The notes below the pieces were generated by a model. It searched no databases. It was not told the DNA's origin and saw nothing but the letters and a program-made list of their open reading frames with translations. From Methylophilaceae bacterium (GTDB lineage: Bacteria; Pseudomonadota; Gammaproteobacteria; Burkholderiales; Methylophilaceae), in the NCBI GenBank assembly GCA_905339275.1, contig CAJPFK010000003.1, positions 124,001 through 188,000 on the forward strand: DNA of 64,000 bases. The letters are read 5' to 3'. Shown here piece by piece: positions 1 to 11,977 of this stretch. The number at the start of each line of letters is the position of its first letter. The first letter of the stretch is position 1. The position numbers were made by a program, and so were the translations under genes.

Positions 1-407
1 TTTTCCACCTGCTCGGCGGCGTAAGCACGGCACAACTCACGGAACTTCGCCGGGTCGATGTTCTTGCCATGGTTTTTTTCCACCACCAGTTCGATCGGCA
101 GGCCGTGGCAATCCCAGCCCGGCACATAGGGCGCGTCAAAACCCGACAGGGTCTTGGCCTTGATGATGATGTCCTTGAGTATCTTGTTCACCGCATGGCC
201 GATGTGAATGTCGCCGTTTGCGTACGGCGGGCCGTCATGCAGGACAAATTTCGGGGCGCCTTTGCGCGCCTCGCGGATACGCTGATAAAGCTTCTTCTGC
301 TGCCACTGTTCCAGCCATTGCGGCTCGCGCTTGGCCAAGTCGCCGCGCATGGGAAAAGCGGTTTCGGGAAGATTCAGTTTGTATTTGGTGTTTTTATCGT
401 CGGTCAT
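1..407 (-). CDS. ileS: isoleucyl-tRNA synthetase, N-terminal part (cut by window edge)
   Basis: Class I aminoacyl-tRNA synthetase that charges tRNA-Ile in the cytoplasm. Only the first 135 codons lie in the window. They include the typical start [18 protein letters not shown] and the HIGH signature (residues 68-71) inside [12 protein letters not shown], which binds ATP. The ATG at 407 overlaps the ribF stop in an ATGA arrangement, so the two are probably co-transcribed and translationally coupled. The order murJ-ribF-ileS is common in proteobacteria. The remainder, including the editing domain and KMSKS loop, lies beyond base 1. Confidence 0.97.
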   Translation of the reverse strand, partial: MTDDKNTKYKLNLPETAFPMRGDLAKREPQWLEQWQQKKLYQRIREARKGAPKFVLHDGPPYANGDIHIGHAVNKILKDIIIKAKTLSGFDAPYVPGWDCHGLPIELVVEKNHGKNIDPAKFRELCRAYAAEQVE

Positions 408-1321
408 GTGTCGAGCTTAAAGTATCGTCGTGCCTGTTGGGCATCGCTGGCTATCCAGGTTTTCAGGGTTTCGATATCGGCAAATTTCATTTCGTCGCGA
501 ATCTTGTGCATAAAGTGCACGCGCACGTGTTTGCCATAAATATCCTGTTTAAAATCAAACAGGTGCACTTCCAAAGTCAGCTTGCCGCCTTGCTTGACGG
601 TAGGACGCACACCGAGGCTGGCAACACCGGGCAGATATGATTCTGCCAAACCTTTCAATTTTACCGCATACACCCCGAAAAGCGGCGGCCTATCGTGCAA
701 CATATGAATATTCGCAGTCGGGTAGCCCCAGGTACGGCCAACCTTATCGCCATGCACCACCTTGCCGCTGATACTATACGAGCGCCCCAGCAATTGGGCG
801 GCCCTTGCCAGATCACCCCTTGCCAGGGCATCACGTACTGCCGTGCTGGAAACACGATGCCCGTCGAACACGACATCCGGCAGGCTGATGATCTCGAATC
901 CTGCACTGACGAAATCCGCAAGCGTGCCCTGGCGCTTGGCGCCGAAACGAAAATCCTCGCCGACCAGCACGGCTTTTACGTTCATTGCCTGCCGCAGGAT
1001 CTGATGCATGAAATCTTCGGCGGTAACCTGTGCAAAACGCTGGTTGAAATGACAAACATAGGCATATTCCACACCGGTTTCGGCAAAAAACTCCAGTTTC
1101 TCACGCAGGGAAGTCAATCGAGAGGGGGCATTATCCGGCGCAAAGAATTCCCTTGGATGCGGCTCGAAGGTCATGACGGCAGATTTCAGCCCGCGCGCTT
1201 GCGCGGCCTCTGTCAATTTATGCAACAAGGCCTGATGACCGAGATGCATGCCATCGAAATTGCCGATCGCAAGCGCCAGAGGGCAACCATCGGCCTGGTG
1301 AAAGTGGCGGAATATACGCAT
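404..1321 (-). CDS. ribF: bifunctional riboflavin kinase / FAD synthetase
   Basis: Converts riboflavin to FMN and then FAD. The 305-residue length is normal for the family. The N-terminal nucleotidyltransferase part shows [14 protein letters not shown] near residues 21-34. The C-terminal flavokinase part shows [13 protein letters not shown] near residues 195-207, followed by a beta-barrel ending in a conserved basic segment. The stop overlaps the ileS start by four bases (ATGA), and the start lies directly after the murJ stop, so murJ-ribF-ileS read as one transcript. Confidence 0.96.
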   Translation of the reverse strand: MRIFRHFHQADGCPLALAIGNFDGMHLGHQALLHKLTEAAQARGLKSAVMTFEPHPREFFAPDNAPSRLTSLREKLEFFAETGVEYAYVCHFNQRFAQVTAEDFMHQILRQAMNVKAVLVGEDFRFGAKRQGTLADFVSAGFEIISLPDVVFDGHRVSSTAVRDALARGDLARAAQLLGRSYSISGKVVHGDKVGRTWGYPTANIHMLHDRPPLFGVYAVKLKGLAESYLPGVASLGVRPTVKQGGKLTLEVHLFDFKQDIYGKHVRVHFMHKIRDEMKFADIETLKTWIASDAQQARRYFKLDT

Positions 1322-1322
1322 G

Positions 1323-2867
1323 TCAAATCTGTGTACGACGCATGAAATCTTTAATACGAATGCCCATCAGCCACAAGCTGCTGAAATAGACGGCAGAACC
1401 AAGCAGGACCAATCCAAGCAGATGCGTGAACTTGTTCATCACCGCATAATTCAACCAGGCCGAATGCGCACCGGTAGCAGAATAAAGCGCAATGGCCATC
1501 ACCAGCAAGGCGATGAGCAGCTTACCCATGAATAGCAGCCAGCCGGCTTGCGGCTTGTACACATCCGCCTTGCGCAGATGGTAATAAAGCAGGCCGGCGT
1601 TGATACAGGCGCCCAAACCGATCGCCAGTGCCAGGCCGGCATGCTTGAGATCGAGCCCGAAGACAAACAGCAGGTTCATGAACTGCGTGGCAACCAGCGT
1701 GAACAACGCAATTTTCACCGGCGTCTTGATGTTCTGGCGCGAGTAAAAAGCCGGGGCCAGCACCTTGACCAGAATCAGGCCGAGCAAGCCAAGGCTGTAA
1801 GCCATCAGCGCCTGACGCGTCATCCAGACATCATGGTCGGTGAAAGCACCGTAATGAAACAGGCTCGTAACCAGCGGAACCGACAGCACAGCCAGCGCCA
1901 CCGCAGCCGGCAACGCCAGAATGAAGGTCAGGCGCAAACCCCAGTCCAGAAGCTGCGAGTATTCGCCATCCGCCTTATCCGCGAACGACTTGGACAGGCT
2001 CGGCAGCAATATCGTCCCCAGGGCCACGCCCAGCAGGCCGGTCGGAAACTCCATCAGGCGGTCGGCATAATAAAGCCAGGAAACGCTGCCGGAAACCAGG
2101 AAGGACGCAAATATCGTATTGATCAACAATGAAATCTGCGCGATCGAAACACCGAATACCGCAGGCCCCATCAGCCTCAGAATGCGCCACACGCCTTCAT
2201 CGTGCAGGTTCAGGCTGAAGCGCGGCAACATGCCGATTCTGACCAGAAAGGGAATCTGGAAAGACAGTTGCAACACGCCGCCGACAAATACCGCCCATGC
2301 CAGCACCTTCACCGGCGGATTGAAATCGTCGGAGAAGCACAAGGCTGCGACAATAAAGGTCACGTTCAGCCAGACCGGCGTGAACGCGGGTACGGAAAAT
2401 TTTCCGTAGGTATTCAGCAGGCCGCCGGCCAGCGAAACCAGTGAAATGAACAGGATATAAGGGAAAATAATGCGCAACAGGTCAATGGTCAGCGCAAACT
2501 TCTCCGGTTCGCCGGCAAACCCCGGCGCACTGATGTAAACAATGAAGGGAGCGGCAACCATGCCGATGATGGTCACCACCACCAGCGCCAGGCCCAGCAA
2601 TGTCGCGACATGATTGACTAGGGATTGCGTTTCCTCATGCCCTCGCTGATTTTTGTATTCCGCAAGTATCGGCACAAAAGCCTGGGAAAATGCGCCCTCC
2701 GCAAACAGGCGGCGCAACAGGTTGGGAATTTTGAATGCGACAAAAAAAGCATCGGTATAGATGCCAGCGCCAAAAACCCGCGCAATCAGCGTATCGCGGA
2801 CAAAGCCCAATACGCGTGATAAAAAAGTCATACTGCCGACCGCAGCCAGTGCTTTCAGCAAATTCAT
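1323..2867 (-). CDS. murJ: lipid II flippase MurJ (MviN)
   Basis: Inner-membrane flippase that moves the peptidoglycan precursor lipid II to the periplasmic face. The 514-residue protein is almost entirely hydrophobic segments, consistent with about 14 membrane helices. It starts with the characteristic [25 protein letters not shown] and has the family motif [16 protein letters not shown] near residues 57-72. It is first in the murJ-ribF-ileS run and divergent from rpsT, an arrangement frequent in beta- and gammaproteobacteria. Confidence 0.97.
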   Translation of the reverse strand: MNLLKALAAVGSMTFLSRVLGFVRDTLIARVFGAGIYTDAFFVAFKIPNLLRRLFAEGAFSQAFVPILAEYKNQRGHEETQSLVNHVATLLGLALVVVTIIGMVAAPFIVYISAPGFAGEPEKFALTIDLLRIIFPYILFISLVSLAGGLLNTYGKFSVPAFTPVWLNVTFIVAALCFSDDFNPPVKVLAWAVFVGGVLQLSFQIPFLVRIGMLPRFSLNLHDEGVWRILRLMGPAVFGVSIAQISLLINTIFASFLVSGSVSWLYYADRLMEFPTGLLGVALGTILLPSLSKSFADKADGEYSQLLDWGLRLTFILALPAAVALAVLSVPLVTSLFHYGAFTDHDVWMTRQALMAYSLGLLGLILVKVLAPAFYSRQNIKTPVKIALFTLVATQFMNLLFVFGLDLKHAGLALAIGLGACINAGLLYYHLRKADVYKPQAGWLLFMGKLLIALLVMAIALYSATGAHSAWLNYAVMNKFTHLLGLVLLGSAVYFSSLWLMGIRIKDFMRRTQI

Positions 2868-2953
2868 TCTGTTACTATCATTGAGGCTTGATTCAATTGA
2901 ATTTTAAGAAAGCTGGATTTTAGCATGCCTGTCCGGCTACCCTGTATTTCACC

Positions 2954-2982
2954 TTGCAATTCGGAATAAAAAAAGCTAATAT
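2954..2982 (+). promoter_or_regulatory. sigma-70 type promoter for rpsT
   Basis: TTGCAA at 2954-2959 and TAATAT at 2977-2982 are separated by exactly 17 bases (an A-rich spacer). The pair lies about 80 bases before the rpsT start. It matches the -35/-10 consensus at 4/6 and 4/6, and position and spacing support the call. Confidence 0.55.
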
Positions 2983-3063
2983 GCACGGCTTCGTATTTTG
3001 ATACCCCAGTTGGTGCTGAATTTCAGTCGACTGGTTACTGAATTCACTGGAACAGGAATAACC

Positions 3064-3327
3064 ATGGCAAATACCGCACAAGCAAGAAAACGTGCCCGTC
3101 AGGCAGTAGCAGTAAATGCGCACAACTCGAGCCTGCGCTCTACGCTGCGCACAGCGATCAAGAAGGTCGTGAAGGCAGTTGAAGGTGGCGACAAGGCAGC
3201 GGCAACTGCGGCGTTTGCTGCAAACGTCAGCATCATCGACCGCATCGCCGACAAGAAAATCATTCACAAGAACAAGGCTGCCCGTCATAAGAGCCGCTTG
3301 AGCGCCGCCATCAAGGCAATGGCTTAA
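3064..3327 (+). CDS. rpsT: 30S ribosomal protein S20
   Basis: Primary 16S rRNA-binding protein of the small subunit. The 87-residue, strongly basic product begins [20 protein letters not shown], the usual S20 start. An in-frame upstream extension to 2998 is open but has no S20 homology. The GGAACAGGAATAACC leader supplies a purine-rich ribosome-binding site for ATG 3064. It is monocistronic, between a 17-spacer promoter and a strong terminator, and divergent from murJ. Confidence 0.98.
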   Translation: MANTAQARKRARQAVAVNAHNSSLRSTLRTAIKKVVKAVEGGDKAAATAAFAANVSIIDRIADKKIIHKNKAARHKSRLSAAIKAMA

Positions 3328-3353
3328 GAAAAAAGCAAAAAGTTTTAATACAT

Positions 3354-3384
3354 AAAAAAGCCGAACATTACGTTCGGCTTTTTT
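3354..3384. terminator. bidirectional Rho-independent terminator between rpsT and purK
   Basis: A perfect 7-bp stem (GCCGAAC/GTTCGGC, 3360-3366 with 3372-3378) with a 5-base loop is flanked by A6 on the left and T6 on the right. It can therefore terminate both rpsT (plus) and the convergent purE-purK transcript (minus). Confidence 0.9.
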
Positions 3385-3421
3385 ATTGCCTGGCAAGCAG
3401 GCACGGCGGCAAAACCCTTAC

Positions 3422-4558
3422 TCAGCCAATACCCAGTTCGGCGCGGGCAATAAGCGCAAGATTCAATGCGCTCTCCGTATCCTTGCCCAGCACGGTAAAA
3501 TGTCCCATTTTTCGTCCGGCGCGAGCCTCGTGTTTGCCATATAGATGCAACTTGAGATTCGGATGCGCGAATGACTTATCCCATGCAGGCTCCGTGCTCT
3601 TCCAGATATCGCCCAGTATATTCACCATCACCGCATGACTGTGCAGGTTACTGTCGCCCAGCGGCAAGCCGGCCAAGGCACGTACCTGCTGCTCGAACTG
3701 GTTGGTGACGCAGGCATCGATGGTGTAATGGCCGGAGTTATGCGGCCTTGGCGCCATCTCATTGACCAGCAACTTGCCCTCGGAAACAAAGAACTCGACA
3801 CCCAGCACACCGACATAATCCAGCTTTTCCGCAATCTGGATTGCCAGCGCCTGCGCCTTGGCCTTGATGACTTCCGACGCTCTTGCCGGCGCGATGCTCA
3901 CATCCAGGATACCGTTCAGGTGGCTGTTTTCCGCCAATGGAAAAGCGGCGACCTTACCCTGCGCATCGCGGGCCAGCACGACGGACACCTCGTAATCCAA
4001 AGGCAGCATCTGCTCCAGAACGCAGGTTTCATGATTGAACCGGGCGAATGCCGCCAGTGCTTCCTGCCGGGTTCTGACCCGCGCCTGGCCTTTGCCGTCA
4101 TAACCGAAACGCGCCACCTTGAGAATGGCCGGGTAGAGCGGGCTGTCGTCGGCAGGCAGGTCGTTCTTATCATTGACCACGGCAAAAGCGCCTACCGGCA
4201 GTCCCGCATCCCTGAAAAACGTCTTTTCCACAACACGATGCTGGGCGATTGCGACCGCCGATGCGCCCGGACGAACCGTGCAGTGCTGCGCCAATTGCTC
4301 CAGGGTTGCAGCGGGCACATTCTCAAATTCGGTCGTCACGGCGGCACAGGTCTCAGCCAATTGCTTCAATGCCGCCTGGTCATCATAAGCCCTGCAAAGA
4401 TGGACATCTGCAATCCTGCCTGCCGGGCTGTTTTGATCAGGATCGAGCACGGTGACCCTGTAACCCATTTCATGGGCTGCAATGACAAAAAAACGGCCCA
4501 ACTGGCCGCCGCCCAACATGCCAAGCATGGCGGGAGGCAAGATAGCGTTTTTACTCAA
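3422..4558 (-). CDS. purK: N5-carboxyaminoimidazole ribonucleotide synthase
   Basis: ATP-dependent carboxylation of AIR to N5-CAIR in de novo purine synthesis; PurE then rearranges the product. ATP-grasp protein with the N-terminal MLGGGQLGRFFVIAAHEMGY nucleotide-fold segment and the later VLGVEFFVSEGKLLVNEMAP metal/ATP segment. I place the start at the TTG at 4558 (378 residues). GGAG lies five bases upstream, and the reading frame further upstream overlaps purE without homology. The first in-frame ATG is ten codons later. Downstream of purE with a 37-base gap. Confidence 0.93.
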   Translation of the reverse strand: MSKNAILPPAMLGMLGGGQLGRFFVIAAHEMGYRVTVLDPDQNSPAGRIADVHLCRAYDDQAALKQLAETCAAVTTEFENVPAATLEQLAQHCTVRPGASAVAIAQHRVVEKTFFRDAGLPVGAFAVVNDKNDLPADDSPLYPAILKVARFGYDGKGQARVRTRQEALAAFARFNHETCVLEQMLPLDYEVSVVLARDAQGKVAAFPLAENSHLNGILDVSIAPARASEVIKAKAQALAIQIAEKLDYVGVLGVEFFVSEGKLLVNEMAPRPHNSGHYTIDACVTNQFEQQVRALAGLPLGDSNLHSHAVMVNILGDIWKSTEPAWDKSFAHPNLKLHLYGKHEARAGRKMGHFTVLGKDTESALNLALIARAELGIG

Positions 4559-4595
4559 GATAACTCCATTAAATGAACACTGGGTCGAGCCTGAA

Positions 4596-5096
4596 TCAGG
4601 GCTGGTCTGGAAGCGCCATGGACATGACCTTGCCTGTCTGCGCCGCCCTGAATTGCTTGAGCCTTCCGGCCAGCGCCTGATCCTGCTGCGAAAGGATGGA
4701 AGCAGCAAACAGGCCGGCATTGGCTGCACCTGCTTCGCCAATGGCAAAGGTGGCGACCGGGATGCCTTTGGGCATCTGCACGATGGAAAACAGGGAATCC
4801 TGGCCATTCAGATGCCTGGACGGGACCGGCACGCCAAGCACGGGCAACATGGTTTTCGAAGCCACCATGCCCGGCAAATGCGCCGCGCCGCCAGCACCGG
4901 CAATAATCACTCTAAAACCGTTTGCAGCCGCATTTTCTGCAAATTCGAACATCAAATCCGGTGTACGGTGGGCTGAAACCACTCTGGCGTCATAAGCGAT
5001 GCCAAAATCCGCCAGCACCTGCGCTGCCGCTTTCATGACCGGCCAGTCGCTGTCAGACCCCATGATGATCGCGACCAATGGTTGTGGTTTAGTCAT
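4596..5096 (-). CDS. purE: N5-carboxyaminoimidazole ribonucleotide mutase
   Basis: Rearranges N5-CAIR to CAIR in purine synthesis. The 166-residue length is typical of class I PurE. The substrate-binding [19 protein letters not shown] (residues 10-28), [11 protein letters not shown] and the glycine-rich [17 protein letters not shown] are all visible. It forms a two-gene unit with purK, which follows on the same strand and ends at a strong terminator. Confidence 0.97.
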   Translation of the reverse strand: MTKPQPLVAIIMGSDSDWPVMKAAAQVLADFGIAYDARVVSAHRTPDLMFEFAENAAANGFRVIIAGAGGAAHLPGMVASKTMLPVLGVPVPSRHLNGQDSLFSIVQMPKGIPVATFAIGEAGAANAGLFAASILSQQDQALAGRLKQFRAAQTGKVMSMALPDQP

Positions 5097-5108
5097 TGAT
5101 TGGCTCCC

Positions 5109-7281
<2,173 letters not shown>

Positions 7282-7300
7282 TTATGGGAACAGCATAAAC

Positions 7301-7330
7301 AAAAAAGCCCTATCTGATGATAGGGCTTTT
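7301..7330 (-). terminator. hairpin terminator/attenuator between rpmA and obgE
   Basis: A perfect 8-bp stem (GCCCTATC/GATAGGGC, 7307-7314 with 7319-7326) with loop TGAT is followed on the minus strand by a U6 tract (A6 at 7301-7306). It ends the rplU-rpmA message or throttles read-through into obgE, which starts 44 bases further on. Confidence 0.85.
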
Positions 7331-7347
7331 GCGAAACTTTTACGATC

Positions 7348-7605
7348 TCAGGCCGGGATAATATTGACCAGCTTGTGACGCAAAGCACCCTTCACACTGA
7401 ATGTTACCTTGCCGTCAACCTTGGCGAACAAGGTGTGATCCTTACCCATGCCGACGTTTTCACCAGCATGCATACGGGTACCACGTTGACGGACAATGAT
7501 ACTGCCGGCTGAAACCACTTGCTCACCGAAGGCTTTTACACCCAATCGTTGTGAGTGTGAGTCACGACCATTACGGGAACTGCCACCTGCTTTTTTATGT
7601 GCCAT
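7348..7605 (-). CDS. rpmA: 50S ribosomal protein L27
   Basis: Large-subunit protein whose N-terminus reaches the peptidyl-transferase centre. The 85-residue product begins [20 protein letters not shown], the canonical mature N-terminus without the cleaved extension seen in Firmicutes. It lies 11 bases downstream of rplU and is co-transcribed with it. Confidence 0.98.
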   Translation of the reverse strand: MAHKKAGGSSRNGRDSHSQRLGVKAFGEQVVSAGSIIVRQRGTRMHAGENVGMGKDHTLFAKVDGKVTFSVKGALRHKLVNIIPA

Positions 7606-7616
7606 GATTTATTCCT

Positions 7617-7979
7617 TTACTCTGCGGCTGCCGCTTTTGCCTTGGTTGCTTTTGCCGGCTTGCTTGCAGCTGCTGCAATTGCGCCAATTTCGATTTCCGT
7701 GAAATCCTGACGATGACCTTGCGTCTTGCGATAATGCTTACGACGACGGAATTTGAAAATCATGACCTTGTCGCCGCGGCCATGCGCAACCACTTTGGCT
7801 TGCACACTGGCGCCGTCAATCAGGGGCGCGCCGATGGTCACGTTATCGCCATCTGCCACCATTAATACCTGGTCTATGGTGATGTCGCTACCGACTTCAC
7901 CCGCCAACTTTTCAACCTTTAGCTTATCGCCAGCGGCTACACGGTACTGCTTACCGCCGGTTTTGATGACTGCATACAT
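7617..7979 (-). CDS. rplU: 50S ribosomal protein L21
   Basis: Large-subunit protein that binds 23S rRNA. The first ~100 residues are canonical ([36 protein letters not shown]). The 120-residue product ends in an extra Ala/Lys-rich tail of about 20 residues beyond the usual ~103-residue length. First gene of the rplU-rpmA unit, behind a good promoter. Confidence 0.97.
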   Translation of the reverse strand: MYAVIKTGGKQYRVAAGDKLKVEKLAGEVGSDITIDQVLMVADGDNVTIGAPLIDGASVQAKVVAHGRGDKVMIFKFRRRKHYRKTQGHRQDFTEIEIGAIAAAASKPAKATKAKAAAAE

Positions 7980-8018
7980 GATTAAGCCTCGTTCGCTACG
8001 CTTTCAAATGAATCGCGC

Positions 8019-8046
8019 ATTATACGTAAAATGCTCAGGAAAGCAA
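8019..8046 (-). promoter_or_regulatory. sigma-70 promoter of rplU-rpmA
   Basis: On the minus strand TTGCTT (8046-8041) and a perfect TATAAT (8024-8019) are 16 bases apart, about 40 bases before the rplU start. A perfect -10 suits a highly expressed ribosomal protein operon. Confidence 0.65.
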
Positions 8047-8123
8047 ACCCGTTTGTCGCTTTTATTATCCAGGGCGTCAGGCATTCCCGGCACCCTGGAT
8101 AGAGCGATGAGCGCAAGTTGATA

Positions 8124-8132
8124 TGTTAGAAT
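8124..8132 (+). promoter_or_regulatory. possible extended -10 promoter of ispB
   Basis: TGTTAGAAT resembles an extended -10 element (TGnTATAAT) 42 bases before the ispB start, with no convincing -35 hexamer upstream. It is divergent from the rplU promoter. Confidence 0.3.
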
Positions 8133-8174
8133 CCGTGCTCTCATGGAACCGCTAACATCGCCGAGCTCATTCAC

Positions 8175-9143
8175 GTGTCCCTAGCCTTCATCCAATCCTG
8201 TATCGAAGACGATATGGCGGCAGTCGATGCCGTTATTCGACACTCATTACATTCCGAAGTCGTACTGGTCAACCAGGTTGCTGATTACATTATCAATAGC
8301 GGCGGCAAGCGCTTGCGCCCTGCACTTGTCCTGCTATCCGCCGGCGCGTTCGGCAGGATTACGCCGATTCACCATCAACTGGCCGCCGTAGTGGAATTCA
8401 TCCACACCGCCACGCTGCTGCATGATGACGTAGTCGATGAATCAGCCATGCGTCGCGGACAGGCAACGGCAAATACCTTGTTCGGCAATGCAGCCAGCGT
8501 GTTGGTCGGCGATTTCGTCTATTCCCGCGCGTTCCAGATGATGGTCAACGTACAAAACATGCGCGTCATGGAAATATTGGCAGAAGCCACCAACATCATC
8601 GCCGAGGGTGAAGTGCTGCAACTGCTGAATGTGCACGATGCCGATGTGACGGATGAAGCTTACCTGAAGGTGATTCATTACAAGACCGCCAAATTGTTTG
8701 AAGCTGCCACCCGCCTAGGCGCTGTGATCTGCAACGCCCCAGAGCGCGACGAACAGGCCATGGCCGAATACGGCATGCGCCTCGGCACCGCTTTCCAGTT
8801 AATTGACGACGTGCTGGATTTAAGTGGCGAAAGCGCAGAAATCGGCAAGAACCTCGGAGACGACCTGGCTGAAGGAAAACCCACGCTGCCATTGCTCTAT
8901 GCCATGCGCAATGGCACCGTAGAACAGCGCAATACCATACGCCACGCGATTGAGCAGGGCGGGCTCGATGAGCTGCCTTCAGTGATTCAGGCCGTACTGG
9001 ACACCGGGGCCCTGGAACACGTCATCGCCATCGCCAGGGAAGAAGCACGAACCGGGTGTGAGGCAATTGCCCACTTGCCCGATTCCATGCACTTGCAAGC
9101 GCTGAAACGGCTTGCCGAATTTGCCGTCAGCCGTACGTATTAG
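8175..9143 (+). CDS. ispB: octaprenyl (polyprenyl) diphosphate synthase
   Basis: Trans-prenyl chain elongation that makes the side chain of ubiquinone. The 322-residue protein has the first aspartate-rich motif DDVVD (84-88, in LLHDDVVDES) and the second DDVLD (211-215), both binding Mg-diphosphate. The GTG start at 8175 gives the family's usual N-terminus; an internal ATG 13 codons later would remove conserved residues. It is divergent from rplU, the usual proteobacterial placement. Confidence 0.94.
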   Translation: MSLAFIQSCIEDDMAAVDAVIRHSLHSEVVLVNQVADYIINSGGKRLRPALVLLSAGAFGRITPIHHQLAAVVEFIHTATLLHDDVVDESAMRRGQATANTLFGNAASVLVGDFVYSRAFQMMVNVQNMRVMEILAEATNIIAEGEVLQLLNVHDADVTDEAYLKVIHYKTAKLFEAATRLGAVICNAPERDEQAMAEYGMRLGTAFQLIDDVLDLSGESAEIGKNLGDDLAEGKPTLPLLYAMRNGTVEQRNTIRHAIEQGGLDELPSVIQAVLDTGALEHVIAIAREEARTGCEAIAHLPDSMHLQALKRLAEFAVSRTY

Positions 9144-9148
9144 AACAC

Positions 9149-9490
9149 TTAATTCAGCGTAATGGGCTCTCCGCTTCCGGCGTTGTAATAGCTTAGGTGC
9201 GCCCAGTCACTGGTCCCTGCGGTCAACGTGCCATCGAACAGCGCTTCACCGTCGACATCGACGATGGCGTAGCCGTTATGATATAGCGTCACCTCAGCCT
9301 TGTGGGGTCCATGGCGCATCGCAAAGCTGACATAGGCGTCATCTTCCTCTTCGTTATAGACTTCCCAGTCGGCATCGCCCGTCAGTTGCTGAAGCCAGCC
9401 AGCCAGGTCGACTTCGACACGGCAAATGACCGGCTCATCCCATACGGCCTTGATCTTGCTGTCCGTTATCTCTTCATGTCCTGCGTTCAT
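9149..9490 (-). CDS. hypothetical acidic 113-residue protein
   Basis: No family recognised. The product is small, soluble and acidic, with no signal peptide or membrane segment. A NEEEDD cluster lies near residue 46. The second half reads as alternating short hydrophobic strands (AYVSFAMRHG, AEVTLYHNGYAIVDVDGEAL), suggesting a beta-rich fold. The ATG at 9490 follows GAGGTGAG, a good ribosome-binding site. It converges with ispB with only five bases between stops. Coding potential looks genuine but function is unknown. Confidence 0.7.
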   Translation of the reverse strand: MNAGHEEITDSKIKAVWDEPVICRVEVDLAGWLQQLTGDADWEVYNEEEDDAYVSFAMRHGPHKAEVTLYHNGYAIVDVDGEALFDGTLTAGTSDWAHLSYYNAGSGEPITLN

Positions 9491-9649
9491 CGCTCACCTC
9501 TCAAATCATTTACGTACTACTTGGTGACGGGCCGGCGTTTTTTCAATAGGCCGCTTCAATACCCTTGCAGTTGCCATGAATATATATCGGTGGGATGATG
9601 CAACAACTTTACCGACCCCGAATTTAGAGAGAACTTTCCGAGGCTATCG

Positions 9650-10531
9650 ATGCTTGATTTTCTTGATCCGGCCCTGAGTATTTTCAGGGCACATCCCGGC
9701 ATTTATTTCGCTTTTGCGACCATCATCGGCCTGATGATCGGCAGTTTCCTGAATGTTGCGATATATCGCCTGCCAAAAATGATGGAACACGAGTGGATTC
9801 GCAATTGCCGGGAATTGCAGCAGGATGCTGCCGCAGGCGATGTGCCGCCTCCGGCAAAATACAATCTCGTCGTTCCGCGTTCCGCCTGCCCGGCTTGCGG
9901 GCACAACATCGCCGCCTGGGAAAACATCCCCATTGTCAGTTACCTGCTGTTACGCGGGAAATGTTCAGCATGCAAAACCCCCATCAGCATACGCTACCCG
10001 CTGGTGGAAGCCCTGACCGGCCTATTGGCAGGCGTAATCGCATGGCAGTTCGGAGTAACGGGCATCGCCCTTGCTGCAATGATTTTTGCTTTTGCCCTCG
10101 TCGCCCTGACCTTCATTGATTTCGATACCCATCTCCTGCCTGACGACATTACCTTGCCCCTGCTCTGGATAGGGATCATCGTCAACATGAACAATGGCTT
10201 TACCGACCTGCAATCCTCCGTTATCGGCGCAATGGCAGGCTACCTGATTTTGTGGTCGATATACTGGTTATTCAAGATCGTTACCGGCAAGGAGGGCATG
10301 GGCTACGGGGATTTCAAACTGCTTGCGGCAATCGGCGCCTGGTTCGGCTGGCAGTTGCTGCCTGCTGTCCTCCTGCTGTCCTCCATTGTCGGGTCGGTAA
10401 TCGGCATCGGCCTGATTGTGCTGGCAAAACATGGGCGGGAGATGCCCATACCTTTCGGGCCGTATCTGGCGTTGGGAGGAATCGCCGCCCTGTTCTGGGG
10501 CACGCAGCTATCCCGCCTCTATCTGGCCTGA
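9650..10531 (+). CDS. pilD: type IV prepilin peptidase / N-methyltransferase
   Basis: Inner-membrane aspartyl protease that cleaves and N-methylates type IV prepilins and type II secretion pseudopilins. The 293-residue polytopic protein carries the cytoplasmic zinc-binding cysteines as two CxxC pairs (80/83 and 105/108). The catalytic aspartates are in FIDFDT (about 157) and GYGD (221). It heads the pilD-coaE-zapD-yacG run typical of beta- and gammaproteobacteria. Pilin and secretion genes are not in the window. Confidence 0.95.
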   Translation: MLDFLDPALSIFRAHPGIYFAFATIIGLMIGSFLNVAIYRLPKMMEHEWIRNCRELQQDAAAGDVPPPAKYNLVVPRSACPACGHNIAAWENIPIVSYLLLRGKCSACKTPISIRYPLVEALTGLLAGVIAWQFGVTGIALAAMIFAFALVALTFIDFDTHLLPDDITLPLLWIGIIVNMNNGFTDLQSSVIGAMAGYLILWSIYWLFKIVTGKEGMGYGDFKLLAAIGAWFGWQLLPAVLLLSSIVGSVIGIGLIVLAKHGREMPIPFGPYLALGGIAALFWGTQLSRLYLA

Positions 10532-10545
10532 ATGCCGGAAACCCC

Positions 10546-11133
10546 ATGTTCGTCATCGGGCTCACCGGCGGCATAGGCAGCGGCAAGTCCGAGGCTGCCA
10601 GCATTTTTGCGGAGCTGGGCGTGCCAGTCGTGGATGTCGATGTGATTGCTCACCAACTTACGGCAAAAGACCAGCCCACACTGCAAGCCATTATTGAGGC
10701 ATTCGGCCATGATTTCCTGCAGGCAGACAGCTCACTCAATCGCGCTGCATTGAGGGAACGGGTTTTTTCAGACCCGGCTGCACGCCAGCAGCTTGAATCC
10801 ATCCTTCACCCGGCCATTTATGAACAGGCAATGCGCCAACTGCATGAAAATGCCGGCGCGCCATATCAGATACTGGCAATCCCGCTGCTGTTCGAGAGCC
10901 CCCGCTACCGGAATGTCATTCAGAAATCACTGGTGATCGATTGTGACGAATCGCTGCAAATCTCCCGCACAATGGCAAGAAGCGGGCTATCAAAAACCCA
11001 GGTTGAGGCCATTATGCGCGCGCAAATTCCCAGATCGAAACGCATTCAACTGGCGGACATCGTGATTGAAAACAATGGAAGCAGAGGGGATTTGCGCAGA
11101 AAAATTGAAGAGTTTCATAAAAATTACATTTAG
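10546..11133 (+). CDS. coaE: dephospho-CoA kinase
   Basis: Final step of coenzyme A synthesis. The 195-residue P-loop kinase begins MFVIGLTGGIGSGKSEAASI with the Walker A at residues 7-15. The start is the ATG at 10546, 14 bases after the pilD stop. The upstream frame is open but overlaps pilD with unrelated sequence. Part of the pilD-coaE-zapD-yacG unit. Confidence 0.95.
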   Translation: MFVIGLTGGIGSGKSEAASIFAELGVPVVDVDVIAHQLTAKDQPTLQAIIEAFGHDFLQADSSLNRAALRERVFSDPAARQQLESILHPAIYEQAMRQLHENAGAPYQILAIPLLFESPRYRNVIQKSLVIDCDESLQISRTMARSGLSKTQVEAIMRAQIPRSKRIQLADIVIENNGSRGDLRRKIEEFHKNYI

Positions 11134-11208
11134 ACTTGCATAGTTAGCAAATAAATCTCATAATTCACCGCAAGATTTTATTTAGGGCTTGCTACAAAGC
11201 GAAGGTCC

Positions 11209-11967
11209 GTGCCTAGTTACGATTTTCCATTTAACGAACGTATCCGCACGCTTCTGCGTCTGGAAGATCTGTTCGTCAAAGTCATGCACAATATTGCGGG
11301 GGGGCACGAGTTCAACCACCACGCTGCACTCCTATCGCTTTTCCAGATACTCGATGTGATCGACAGGGCCGAACTCAAGGCCGACCTGCTACAGGAACTT
11401 GATCGACAGAAAATGATCATGAATAACCTGCGCGGGAACCCATCGATCTCCGAAACGCTGCTCAATGACGTCATCAGCGAAATCGAACTGACCGCAACAG
11501 CGTTGAGATCCAATACAACCAAGCTCGGGCAGGCTATCCGCGAAAATGAATGGCTGATGAGCATTAAACAGCGGGCAGGTATTCCGAGCGGCGTTTGCGA
11601 GTTTGACGTGCCTTCTTATCATTACTGGCTGGGATTGAGCGACCCGCGCCGGATAGCGGACCTGAACAACTGGCTGCAGCCCCTGATGCCGATTTACGAA
11701 GCCATCAGGATCATCCTGCATATCCTGCGCGGAAGCGGCGCCAGGTACCATTATGTTGCCACGCATGGCGCCTATCAGCAGATGCTGAGCGGGGTCAAAC
11801 CGGCCCAGATGATGCGGATTGAAATGGCGGATGATCTGGAGTGCTTTCCCGAGATCAGTGCAAACAAATATGCCATCAATATCCGTTTCAACTCTCTGGA
11901 GACCGCACAACGCCCACGCCCTTGTGATTTTGATGTCCCTTTTTCACTGACGCTGTGTAATCTTTGA
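11209..11967 (+). CDS. zapD: cell division protein ZapD (Z-ring bundling factor)
   Basis: Binds the FtsZ C-terminal tail and bundles FtsZ filaments in the cytoplasm. The 252-residue product shows the family's N-terminal YDFPFNERIRTLLRLEDLF and the C-terminal GLSDPRRIADLNNW segment. The GTG at 11209 directly precedes the conserved region, with GAAGG very close upstream. The downstream gene is yacG, the standard neighbour. Its target FtsZ is encoded at 52674-53864. Confidence 0.94.
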   Translation: MPSYDFPFNERIRTLLRLEDLFVKVMHNIAGGHEFNHHAALLSLFQILDVIDRAELKADLLQELDRQKMIMNNLRGNPSISETLLNDVISEIELTATALRSNTTKLGQAIRENEWLMSIKQRAGIPSGVCEFDVPSYHYWLGLSDPRRIADLNNWLQPLMPIYEAIRIILHILRGSGARYHYVATHGAYQQMLSGVKPAQMMRIEMADDLECFPEISANKYAINIRFNSLETAQRPRPCDFDVPFSLTLCNL

Positions 11968-11977
11968 GGAGACATTT

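Noticed and set aside
2998-3063. N-terminally extended rpsT
   Set aside because: The extra 22 codons contain no S20 sequence, start very close to the predicted transcription start, and the canonical MANT start has a ribosome-binding site.
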